Assembly: GCA_021234155.1 (NCBI GenBank)
Contig: JAJEKV010000024.1
Coordinates: 11,134,913 to 11,198,912 of the forward strand
Length of the DNA stretch: 64,000 nucleotides
Source: Isoetes taiwanensis
Lineage: Eukaryota; Streptophyta; Lycopodiopsida; Isoetales; Isoetaceae
Direction of reading: 5' to 3'
In this document: positions 54,564-64,000 of the stretch, in pieces
Numbering within the stretch: the stretch's first letter is position 1
Layout of the letters: every line of letters starts with the position of its first letter
Position numbers and translations under genes: made by a program
Notes under the pieces: model-generated
What the model saw: the letters and a program-made list of their open reading frames with translations, nothing else
What the model was told of the DNA's origin: nothing
Database searches by the model: none

Positions 54564-54635
54564 CGCCGCCGCTCACAGAAGCGCCCGCAAAAAACGGAGC
54601 ATTTCGCTTTTGGATCAGCTACATCGGCTGAGAAA

Positions 54636-55257
54636 ATTGCTTGCGAGTCTGTTTAAAATGGAAGCGCCGAATTACTTTTTCTAAAGTTTTGGCAAAGGCA
54701 TGATGATATTGCTTTATCCAAGAAAAACGTATGTTGAAGTCCCACATGAGTCAATGAGACAGATTAAGTAGTAAAAGAGCTATGCAGGCAGTCTCCACCT
54801 GTTGAAATATCTCCTTGATGGATTTATCAAAACGTCAGGTTTATGGCCTGTCTAAAGCAACAAGATTATAAGGCCAAAAAGGTAGCGTTATAAGATCAAC
54901 TTGAGCAGATATATGCAACATTAACAGACAGACTATCTGGAGAATGCGGACTGGCATTTTGAAATATGTGGCATGCCCAAATCATATCTGTTGAGGATGT
55001 GTGCACCTCTATCATCCAATATTTATCGACACAACAACGATCCTTCTTTGGTTCATCTCAGTTCTGGTTGGAGATTTCAATGCACATATAGTATCTTGGC
55101 CATGTAAAAAGCCTCTATGGTTGAATGAAGAGGAAGCTTGGCACATACTGCAATTTTGGGAGCAACATACTGCAACTATCTTGTGAACAATCTTCTCCAG
55201 GTACTACCATAACCACATTTACTTAAGCACCTTCTTGCTATATGTAGTTGCTTTTAG
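54636..55257. other. no gene recognised
   Basis: An open frame at 55001-55186 contains VLVGDFNAH, which resembles a LINE endonuclease motif but has no other supporting blocks. Confidence 0.3.
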
Positions 55258-55940
55258 TTGCTAGTCTTGAATGGATACAATAGATACTCAGGACACGAAT
55301 ACTCCATTAATGTGACAGTGCAAGGATCTGATTATCTCATTATTCGCGTTTATCCAGAATCTGAGCATTTGCCCGAAACATTAGCAAGGAAGGTAGGAAT
55401 GAGATTTTGCATGCTCCGAGAAATCATAGAATTACAAACTCACAGATTTACTAGCGTCCCATTGAAGTGCTTTCAGGTATACAACTGTCACAGCACAACC
55501 AAAAGGTTATTTATTATATACTTAGATTGTAAAAATCAAAGTGAAATACAAAAGCTTTACAAAAATCCCAATTTGCTTGGCTATTGTAAATCAAAGGTCC
55601 GGCTATAATAGTGGAATCAAAGGTCCGGCTATAATAGTTGTTTTTTAAGGCAATTGATGCCACGCAGGTAACTGCGGCTTCCGGTAGTGGAATCTCTACC
55701 TAAGAATTCACGATTCACGGTTCCAACTGTTTTAATCTGTACTTTATAGATTTTCGTATGAATGTGAATTGCTCCATCGACCATGGCTGCCGTTATCTCA
55801 ATATTTAGTTCCAAGTTTCTAGTGAGTATGCCAATGAGTTTTTTTACATTGTCCTGGCTTATCCATTGTCAAATTCCAATTTGTCTCTCAGATTGCAAGC
55901 CTAAATTTTGCTGAAGATAGAAGGACAACATGGGCCAGGT
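55258..55940 (+). CDS. possible two-exon unidentified gene piece
   Basis: 55258-55476 reads VLNGYNRYSGHEYSINVTVQ, then YLIIRVYPESEHLPETLARK and TSVPLKCFQ and is followed by GTATAC. 55891-55938 reads IASLNFAEDRRTTWA after a TCTCTCAG acceptor and before GTATGT. Both look protein-like with splice borders. I do not recognise the family. A few hundred bases downstream the PPR gene starts; they are unrelated in sequence. Confidence 0.35.
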
Positions 55941-56050
55941 ATGTTAGTATACAGAACAACTTCTTTTGCCCCCTTCCTTTCTTTATTCCTGTTTCCATAT
56001 AATTTAAGGCTATCCTTAGGAAGCTGAAGAAGGTTTGCAAAGAGAAACGA

Positions 56051-58493
56051 ATGCCAGAAATATACGATATTGTTGAGCAACGACTAGTTGTACACAAGAG
56101 CAATGCACATTACTTTCCCCAGGATTGTGGCAGAAAGAGAGATTTTAAACTTGCGAGGCACCTGCATATTTTCATGATGCAAAGTGGCGTTGCCAGTTGC
56201 TGTGAGCAGCTCATTTGGCTATTCACAACTTGCAGATGCCTAGCCGAAGCAAACCAAGTGCTGGATAGCGCACTTGAAGTGAATGTTCTTTCATTGGGTG
56301 CTCTAATTTCAGCACATGGCAATCTGGGTGGAGGTACAACTGCCCTTGATCTGTACAACACAATGCGACAATTAGGTATGAAGTGTGATAGATCTATTTA
56401 TATTGCTGCTATTAAAGCATGCGCATTGATATTGGACCTTGAACAGGGCAGACTGATCCATGTACATATTATCAACAGCTCTCTTCCTTGTGATATGTTT
56501 CTGGGAACCAATTTGCTGGATATGTATGTAAAATGTGGGACCTTAGAGGAGGCGTGCCAGGTTTTTAATAACTTGCCAAATAGAGATGTAGTAGCATGGA
56601 CAGCTTTGATTGCTGGATATACACAACATGCTAAAAGCGAAATTGCTCTCCAATGTTTTGAAGAAATGCAGCATGAAGACATAACACCAAATGCTGCATC
56701 ATATCTGAGCATTCTGAAGGCATGTTCGAACATTGGGGCTTTAAATCAAGGGAGGCACATCCATCAACAAATCATGTCATTCAGAATTCAACCTAATGGT
56801 TATTTGGAGAGTGCACTTGTTGATATGTATGCCAAATGTGGGAGCTTGGAGGAGGCATGTAAGGTTTTTGCCAAATTGCGAAATCCAGATGTTGTTTCAT
56901 GGGGTACTATGATTGCTGGATGTGTCCAGAATGATGAAAACATTTTTTCTGTCCAAATTTTAAAAACAATGCAGAACAATGGTGTAAATCCAAACAGGGC
57001 TACATTCTTGAGTATTTTGAAAGCTTATGGAAACATTGGCGATATAGTCCATGGCAGGAGAATTCATGTGCAGATAATTGATAATGGCCTGCAACTTGAT
57101 ATTGCTGTCCTGAACACCCTTGTTGACATGTATGCGAAGTGTGGGGCATTGGAAGAAGCACGCAAATTGTTTGACAAAATGACAACCCGGGATGTCGTAT
57201 CATGGGGGGCATTGCTTGGTGGTTATGCCCAGCATGATGGAGGAGATATTGTCTTAAAATGCTTTGATCAGATGCAAAATGAAGGCATAAGACCTAACAA
57301 GGTCATATTCCTTAGTCTTTTGAAAGCATGTGGTAGCATAGGATCCCTAGTGCGGGGTAGGCAAATGCATCAGCAAATTATTGTAAATGGGTTTGAGTTA
57401 GACATTGCAGTGGGGAATACCATTCTTGATGTGTATGCTAAGTTCGGAAGTTTAGAGGAAGCGCAGAAGGTTTTTGGCAAGTTGCCTTATCAAAATGTTG
57501 TGTCATGGAATGCAATGATTGCTGGTTATACTCAGCATGGAGAAGGTGTACTTGCTCTAAACTACTTCGATATAATGCAAAGTCTAGCCATAAAACCAAA
57601 TAAAGTGACCTTCTTGTGTATCTTGAAAGCATCCAGTAATATTAGGGACATAAAGCAGACAAAGAAGATAACATGACCAGATCATCAAATCCGGGATGCT
57701 CATGGATGTAGCCCTTGGAAGCGCTTTGATTGATGCATATGCTAAATGTGGGAGCTTAGAGCATGCACACAAAGTTTTTGACAAACTGTCTGCACGGAAT
57801 GTAGTGTCATGGAATGCCATTATTTCAGCATTTCTGCAACACAATAGATCTCATGTCGTGCTCGAGTATTTCAAAAAGATGCAGGAGAATAACTTAGAAC
57901 CAGATAAAGTCACATTTTTGGGCATTTTGAAAGCATGTAGTAACATTGGGGCGATTGATCAAGGCAGATACATCCATAATAAGATCAAGCAAAGTGGTAT
58001 GGAGTTAGATATAGTTGTAGGAAATGCCATAATAGATATGTATGCAAAGTGTGGGAGCATGGATGAAGCATGCAAAGTCTTTAACAAACTACCAAACCGG
58101 GACGTAGTAACATGGGGCGCAATTATTGATGGCTATGGCCGGGTTGGTAATGTAGCATTGGCTTTCCAGTACTTCTATGAGATGCAGGAAAGTGGAATAA
58201 AACCCGATGACATAACATTTATTGGGATTCTTAGTGCTTGCAGTCATATGGGCCTTTTACATGAAGCCTATAGGTGCTTTATTTCTATGACAGAAAACCA
58301 TGGGGTTACACCAAGGACTGCTCATTATAATTGCATGATCGATCTTTTCAGTCAAGCAGGATGTTTCAAAGAAGCAGAAAACTTATTTTCATTTCATCAG
58401 GATAATATTTGTGGTTTGATAACGCTGCTAAGTTCCTGTAGAATGCATGGCAATGTTGAGTTAGGAATACAATGCTTTCATCTTGTTTGTTAA
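56051..58493 (+). pseudogene. PLS-class PPR protein, split by one extra base
   Basis: Two long frames (56051-57676 and 57696-58493) encode one protein of about 815 codons. It is made of regular PLS repeats with motifs such as VDMYAKCGSLEEACKVF, NRDVVAWTALIAGYTQH and PNKVTFLCILKA. The fern-type spacing between GRxIH and MYAKCG blocks recurs about six or seven times. The C-terminus has a partial E-like motif (NCMIDLFSQAGCFKEAENLF, LLSSCRMHGNVELGIQCF) and no DYW. A single extra A at 57670-57671 disrupts the reading frame in KKI(a)HDQ. Such proteins act in chloroplasts or mitochondria in RNA editing and processing. One base could be a sequencing error. Confidence 0.85.
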
Positions 58494-58751
58494 AATTTAT
58501 GTCAATGGAGGGGGAACAAAAGAGAAACTGCAGATAGGAACAGGCTGTTGCTGTATAGATATCAATGTAAATAAACACTGTATCAAGAGATAGAGATACC
58601 CAAATTCTAGATTATTTGTAAGAGAGGAGTTTGCCATTGGCATGAGGACCAAAATATACATAGAGGAAACGTGTAAAGTGTGTCTCCATGGCAATAGCTG
58701 TTATGAAACTAGAACAGTAATCTTGTATTGGGCATGTCTTTGGCCGTCACA

Positions 58752-59030
58752 GATTCAATGCATAGATTCTGGACCCTTTGCAGACAGCAGACACTATATG
58801 TCTTGAAGACAGCATGAGAGATATGTACACTGCGAGGGAGAGTGCTTTTCAAGTGTGACATTACCAGGTATTTGTATAAATGATTTGTTTCTGCAGATTT
58901 AATGCATACATTCTGCACCTTTTGCGAACAGCTTTCTTTGAAGACAGCATGAGAGATATGTAACAATGCGAGGGAGAGTGCTTTTCAAGTGTGATATTGC
59001 CAGGTATTTGTTTAAATGATTTATCTGGCT
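58752..59030. repeat. tandem duplication, 144-bp unit
   Basis: GATTCAATGCATAGATTCTG at 58752 and GATTTAATGCATACATTCTG at 58896, each followed by GAAGACAGCATGAGAGATAT and GCGAGGGAGAGTGCTTTTCA. Confidence 0.95.
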
Positions 59031-59817
59031 AGATAACCAGAAGCAATAAGAAATATAGAGAACATGATCATATCCACAAGAAAACGTTTCTTTTGGTATG
59101 TTGTCCAATATTAGTACTGCATATGTTCAGCTTATGTTGAAGAATTTAGGCTCGTGACTCACGTGGACTATTTGCAGTTTGCCAACCAAAGTAATTTGTT
59201 GGAACCACTGCACATGCTCTAAACGATGGTGAAAAAATGCAGCAAAAAATACCACCTTCCCATTCCTCCTCCCCCTCCCCCATCCTTTATCACTAAATGC
59301 AGGTACTCAATTTGTGATTTTCATCCTAAATTATGATAGTTAACCAATGATAGACTGTAAACACCTTTTTGAAGTACTTCCTACGCTGGTCAACTTCTGC
59401 AACAAATAAAGCTATGAAAGGGGGCATTATCTCATTCTCTTCAATTTATGAAACATCATTTAGGAGTTTTTTTTATGCATATGACAGTTGACTTGCTGCT
59501 TACATAATGAGAAAAGAGAGTAAGGAGAGACCTTAGTTTTATGCGCACAAGATGCTCCTTTGAGCATCAAGGACCATTTGGTGGTCGTCACTTTGAGCTT
59601 ATTCTAAACCGGATGCTGATACTGAGGTACTTGGGATGTGCATTACCAACTCCTTTTGAACGAAAAAATAATTAATCAAAATCAACACACAATGTAAATA
59701 TCTCATCGAACTGGAACATGCGCATGAAGCACTGTGTAACCATTGAATTAAATTGGGTTTATAAATTATGGCATTGCTGCTTTTTGTACGGGTAGTTCAA
59801 ATTGAGAATTTGTATTT
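59031..59817. other. no gene recognised
   Basis: AT-rich; short CT-rich run near 59,270. Nothing else to report. Confidence 0.3.
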
Positions 59818-59975
59818 TTGAGTTGCCCCCTACGGGGACAAACCCTCTTCCATGTGGGTTTGTGGCATATTTTAAGTATATGCTAGTATATGCTCAGAAT
59901 ATGCCAATGACTGCTTCAAACCCATTATTGGTTGTAAACTCTCGGTCATTTCTATTGTTGGGCAGCCACTTTGAA
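59818..59975. repeat. dispersed repeat, copy 2
   Basis: GAGTTGCCCCCTACGGGGAC, AAACCCTCTTCCATGTGGG and TCTCGGTCATTTCTATTGTT share block order with 42470-42610. It has a 20-aa-scale open frame only. Confidence 0.65.
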
Positions 59976-61075
59976 AACCAGCTAACCAATGTTTTGGCAA
60001 TGGTGGCTCAAGTTGTAGCTCCAACTTCTTCCTAGGCCCTTAGCTGCACAAAGAACGCTCAGCTAGTTGAGCTATTTTTAATTTGTTTTTTCGACATGAC
60101 TGGAATGAGGGATTCTATCTCGTTGTAGACTTTCTACATGGCGTAAAAAAAAAAAAAAAGTTCCCCGTTTCTACATGGACTGGAGTTTTGTTGAGCCTAA
60201 GAAGAATAGATTTGCAGATTGATAGTTTGTTGAGTCTATTCTGCAACTATTAAATGCAGAATGTTTTAGCTTCACAAAGGGCTTCTTGACCACGCTTCTG
60301 TATTGTAGCCAACAAAAGATGAACACTTGACGTTCTTTGGAGTGCTGAGATTTCTAGGGATATGTACACATGGAGATGCACATTTTACAATTTGACGCTA
60401 CATTGCTGCATTTATTTTACCAGTAATTGATCCATTCCCATTGGATTTGCCTGAATTTAGATTGCAAAGACTAAAAACGAGTCTATACAAATTGCTCACT
60501 TTCTTCCTTATAACAAGATTGGGTTGAAGTATTCTCAACCAGCTTCTTTGAGTGGCATCCTCTGGTGCCAACTTGTTAATGAGAACAACATGTTTGGTGC
60601 AAATGGCATATTGTGAGCAGATAATATGGGAGTTAATATTTAAGTTTTATATAGAGGACAAAATGGACTTGTTGAAGGGAAGTTTGCATGACCAATATCC
60701 ATAAGATGGGAAGTCTTAATGCGAAATTTATCTTAAAATTAATTGTACCTAGTTGTCTATTTGGTTGTGTACAAATCAGTGTACATTCTGAATACAAGTT
60801 AGCACTCATGGGATAACATGAGTTTAAGACCACGTTAGAGATTGCATTGACTTCCAAGGTTGCGGATGCTGAGAAATATAATAAAAGTTCAAAAAATAAC
60901 TTTTTCTATGTCAAAGGCATCTCTTTTGTCTCTAATTGTTTCTCGAAATTCTCTTTTGTCTTTCAACCATTATGTGCAAACTTCATTATGCCATGCACCC
61001 GCTTAGCATTTATTACTACATCAAAATTCCAACTTGATAATCTTGATTTTTCTCTCTTTTCGTGTTTTATGAGAG
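59976..61075. other. no gene recognised
   Basis: AT-rich, with an A15 run near 60,147. No gene or RNA was identified. Confidence 0.3.
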
Positions 61076-61186
61076 GGATAACGGCCTAGCCCGAGTGCGT
61101 TATGCAAAAAAAAAGTTGAGGGACATTTTGTGCATGGCCGAATTTTTTTTTTTTTTCATAACGCACGAGGGCGAAGGCCGTTATCC
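61076..61186. mobile_element. small inverted-repeat element (about 111 bp)
   Basis: GGATAACGGCC...GAGTGCGTTATG (61076-61104) pairs with CATAACGCACGAG...GGCCGTTATCC (61157-61186) apart from a few mismatches. The central part contains A and T runs. It could be a MITE or a hairpin remnant. A related half (TGTTATGCC-TGATAACGCA) lies near 61,988. Confidence 0.7.
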
Positions 61187-61244
61187 GCCTTAACAAATTG
61201 ATCCGAGCATTTACTTGTGCATCCGGCCGCGATGTAGGCGCCTG

Positions 61245-61560
61245 GCAAAGGATGTAGGCGCCAAGGTGACCAGATGCCGAATCCGATGCTGTTGCATGCA
61301 AGATTTACATCGATGTTCTGTTTTTTGCCAGTTCTTGGAGCGGTTTTCAGTAACTGAGGTTAGGGTTGGCGATTTGTGTAAATATTGGCTCTGGTTTGTG
61401 TATAAGCGCCTCAAATTTGGCAAAGGATGGCGCCAAGGATCCTAGATGCCGAATGGTAGATGCTAGAGCAAGTTTGATGCCGAAGTTTGAGCTGTTCTGA
61501 GTTTCTAAGCTTAGCTTTGGCGATTTTTGTAAGTATTGGCTCCGTTTTTATAATCTTTCT
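61245..61560. repeat. degenerate tandem duplication, about 175-bp unit
   Basis: GGCAAAGGATG-GCGCCAAGG and GATGCCGAAT blocks occur near 61,248-61,283 and 61,420-61,453, followed in both by a GGCGATTT-TGTAA-TATTGGCTC block. Confidence 0.75.
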
Positions 61561-61684
61561 AACTGTTTTAAGTACATTTCGTAGTTCCAGGGAATATTTT
61601 AACATTCTTAGCTGCTGTTTGCAGGTCCACGATGGATGTTCCATCATTTTCTATCATTTTCTGACTGTGTTTCCCTCTGCCGAA

Positions 61685-61870
61685 CAGGGGATTTGGTTTT
61701 GGTAATATAGCCTCTGGCAAAACAGGGGATTTCTTGAAGTGGATGGCGAAACAGGGGATTTGTGAAGCGATTTACAGGGGATTTGAAGCGATTTGTGAAG
61801 CCAAAACAGGGGATTTGGATTTGCACCCTCTGCCGAAACAACGAATTTCCTGCCGAAACAGGGGATTTGT
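61685..61870. repeat. irregular AAACAGGGGATTT repeats
   Basis: Six ACAGGGGATTT copies, with related shorter or mutated units, separated by variable sequence containing GAAGCGATTTG. Open frames here are repeat-derived. Confidence 0.85.
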
Positions 61871-62416
61871 AATTTTGCATAATTTTCTAGAGTGTTATGC
61901 ATAGGGATGCATAAAATCCTAGGCTGTTATTATTTTTTGTCTTCAATGTTTCCTTTTGTACAAAGAAAATTTGGGCCACAGTGTGTTATGCCTGATAACG
62001 CAATTTGATCCAACGGTTGAGATTTAACCTTAGCCTGTAAATGCGAGGATCAGTTTGTTAAGGCATGTGTATGGTACTAAGAGCAGTCCATGGTCCCACG
62101 TAACAACAATGTTTATTGACTTCCACGCTTATGGATGGACTCCACTATGTAAACTCTACTTCGATAACAACAACAAACAACTTCGAGCAATTTTTCATAT
62201 AAATTGGCTCCAAATTTTTATGATCATCTCTAGAAATAAGACATTACCTACCACACATGCATCCCTCCTCAGAGATGAAAACTAAATATTTGACATAATT
62301 CTTGAGGGCATGCCATCCTATGTCAATGACTTGAATTACACAATTACACATGAAGCAACTCGTCAATGACTTGTTGCACGCTTTATCACATATTACTCCA
62401 TCAATGTTTATATCAA
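61871..62416. other. no gene recognised
   Basis: AT-rich DNA with no defensible feature beyond the GATAACGCA half-repeat near 61,993. Confidence 0.3.
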
Positions 62417-62983
62417 TGTACACATCCATAACATGTATCATACACATTTCGTACTACATTTGTGCATATTTCGTATATATTATGTACAAACTTAACACAT
62501 TAAATCATTGAAATGGACATTTGTCATAATAATGCATTTAACCATTGACAAAAACCCCGAGTCATTTTTTGCTAATATTCATGCAGGGCGTCCATCAGTA
62601 GGCCGGGACCATTAGATGTCGATTTTTGTGAATCCTGGCCATCATTAGGCACGACTCGTTCTAGTAAGTTTTGGTTAACTGTCAGTTTCAAATACGAGGT
62701 TGAACCAAAGGTTGTGGATCGCATTGTATATATGGACGACATATATGTAGAGGCGTATGTGCTTGGGGCTCCTCGCCAACCATTGGATGCCGTGCATAAA
62801 TATCAGCAAAAACAACTGGGGTCTGGGGGTTTTTATTGTATTCTATTCTATTTATAGTTAAATTTGTTATTATGAAAAATGTCCATTTTAATGATTTAAT
62901 TTGTCAAGTTTTCTACATAATATATATGAAATATGTACAAACATAGTATGGAATATGTGTGAAATATGCTATGGATGTGTACA
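62417..62983. mobile_element. long-TIR element, arms of about 180-200 bp
   Basis: The left arm (62417-62598) and right arm (62781-62983) are inverted copies. Matching blocks run outward to inward: TGTACACATCCATAACATG, TATTATGTAC, ATTAAATCATTGAAATGGAC, AAAAACCCC and GCTAATATTCATGC. The central part is about 180 bp and non-coding. This form suits a Mutator-like MITE or a foldback element. I could not establish the target duplication. Confidence 0.8.
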
Positions 62984-64000
62984 AAAATTTCTTGTGGTCC
63001 CCTCAAGGCCAAATAAGCCAATGTAAGAAATGATTGAGAGCACATCTTACACAAATATGGTGCCATGGTGTATAAACATCAAAATAGTCATACATGCTTA
63101 CCAAATATCTTCTACAAACAGCAAATTGGGTTTCCTATGCTTAGCAAAGGACGTTATGTATGCTTCAACAATGCACTAGAAGAAGAAACAAAGAACAATA
63201 ATAGAATGTATACGAAAAAAGAAAAATAAAGAATTTTAATCTAACCGTAGACATTAAATTTAAGCTCATTATGAATGGCTACTATCGTCGATCAAAAAAT
63301 ATTATAAATCAGTAATAGGTTTGTGGGATTTTATTGGAACCTCTCCAGGCTTTTATTGAAAGTTGGAGGGGTTTCCACAGAAGAAAATTGAGGAGGTTTT
63401 CTGTTTTTGGGAGCCTAACCAAAATTGAAGGTATATAATTTCATCGATGTGTGGTGGTGTAAGCAAGACGAAAGAAAATGCCGAGATTGGTTGAGGAAAA
63501 GTGAAAAGCACGATTGTATCTATTCCACGTTGTCTTAGAGATAAGCCGCTCTCAGCGCCTGTACTATAGCAGGTTTTGCAAATGTAAATCTCATTAACTA
63601 GCACATGGCTACTGCAATTGCACATTAGGGCCTTTCTCAGCACCCCACGACCAACCATCCATAAAACATCATGATTTTCCATTTGGGTAGAGGGTTTTTT
63701 GACATATCCATTTTAGAGCTTCAGATGTCATATTTAACAAAATTTGGACTTATTCGTCTCTAATAGATATACTTCAAAGATGTCATGCTAAGATGTATTT
63801 TTAACTCGTTTTTATTTTAATAATTTATTAAATTCATCCGTAGATCAAAAGTATGATGCTTACTAAAGTATAAATTGCTTTCTAGTCTAAAGTTTTATAC
63901 TACTCTATTTAGAACTAGATTTTCATCTAAGATAAACTCTGTAAAATTAAAATGTCATGTTTTTTTAATGTTTAATAAAAGAAAATATTATTATTGAAAT
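62984..64000. other. no gene recognised
   Basis: AT-rich to the end of the window. The minus-strand open frame 63353-63682 has no family match. Confidence 0.3.

Larger units (their letters stand above)
48282..54635 (-). mobile_element. LINE-2: full-length L1-like retrotransposon with poly(A) and TSD
   Basis: The element proper is 48297-54620. A T18 run on the plus strand (its poly(A) tail) begins at 48,297. Target duplications ACATCGACTGAGAAA (48282-48296) and ACATCGGCTGAGAAA (54621-54635) differ by one base. ORF1 (52101-54563) and ORF2 overlap by 4 bp (ATGA). Plant L1-type domain order: DUF4283 ORF1, then EN-RT-zf-RVT ORF2. ORF2 has frameshifts. Confidence 0.95.

Noticed and set aside
55001-55186. 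GDFNAH motif as a LINE endonuclease fragment
   Set aside because: A six-residue match with no neighbouring endonuclease block; chance cannot be excluded.
61654-61902. Minus-strand ORF with repeated IPCF/NPLF peptides
   Set aside because: Translation of the irregular ACAGGGGATTT repeats.

Overview
The window looks like gene-poor, transposon-rich nuclear DNA of a land plant, most likely a fern or another large-genome seed-free plant. The evidence is plant-type Copia retrotransposons primed by initiator-Met tRNA, plant L1-like LINEs with a DUF4283-like ORF1, a fern-style PLS-class PPR gene, and fragments of plant importin SAD2, Pumilio, ABI5/AREB bZIP and polyol-transporter genes. There are canonical GT-AG introns and no bacterial operons. 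The species call is an inference.

Layout. 1-2.4 kb: a decayed gag-protease-RNase H piece of a Ty3-related element (minus), with no reverse transcriptase between protease and RNase H. 3.8-12.25 kb: the most unusual region. A decayed DUF7869-like transposase-type gene (minus, 3.8-6.83 kb) is divergent from a decayed, intron-containing gene (plus, 7.56-12.25 kb) encoding a ParB-like domain followed by a beta-class N4/N6 DNA methyltransferase. The non-coding parts of both carry palindromes of the type GTGTATTCCGGAATACAC. Two of these clusters are regular arrays with a period of 42 bp (41 bp at one interval). A 239-bp MITE interrupts the transposase gene and a LINE fragment interrupts an exon of the methyltransferase gene.

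12.7-15.3 kb: tandem duplications and a 1-kb minisatellite. 15.9-22.4 kb: remnants of an importin SAD2-like gene, a Pumilio gene, a PPR gene and a POT1-like gene among low-copy repeats. 22.4-26.3 kb: largely featureless apart from a few coding-like islands. 26.4-32.2 kb: a nearly complete plus-strand LINE (LINE-1 here) with one stop in each ORF. 32.2-40.6 kb: an older Copia element (A) split by a younger complete Copia element (B, 34,324-39,572) with LTRs, PBS and target duplication.

40.2-48.3 kb: a MITE, small tandem repeats, and fragments of a sugar transporter and a bZIP gene. 48.3-54.6 kb: a full-length minus-strand L1-like LINE (LINE-2) with a poly(A) tail and 15-bp target duplications. 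56-58.5 kb: a PLS-class PPR gene split by one extra base. 58.7-64 kb: tandem duplications and inverted-repeat elements.

Most coding sequence is degraded. Stop codons repeatedly fall where C-to-T (or G-to-A) would change CAA, CAG, CGA or TGG, as expected of methylated DNA. The PPR gene is the only locus that resembles a recently active host gene.
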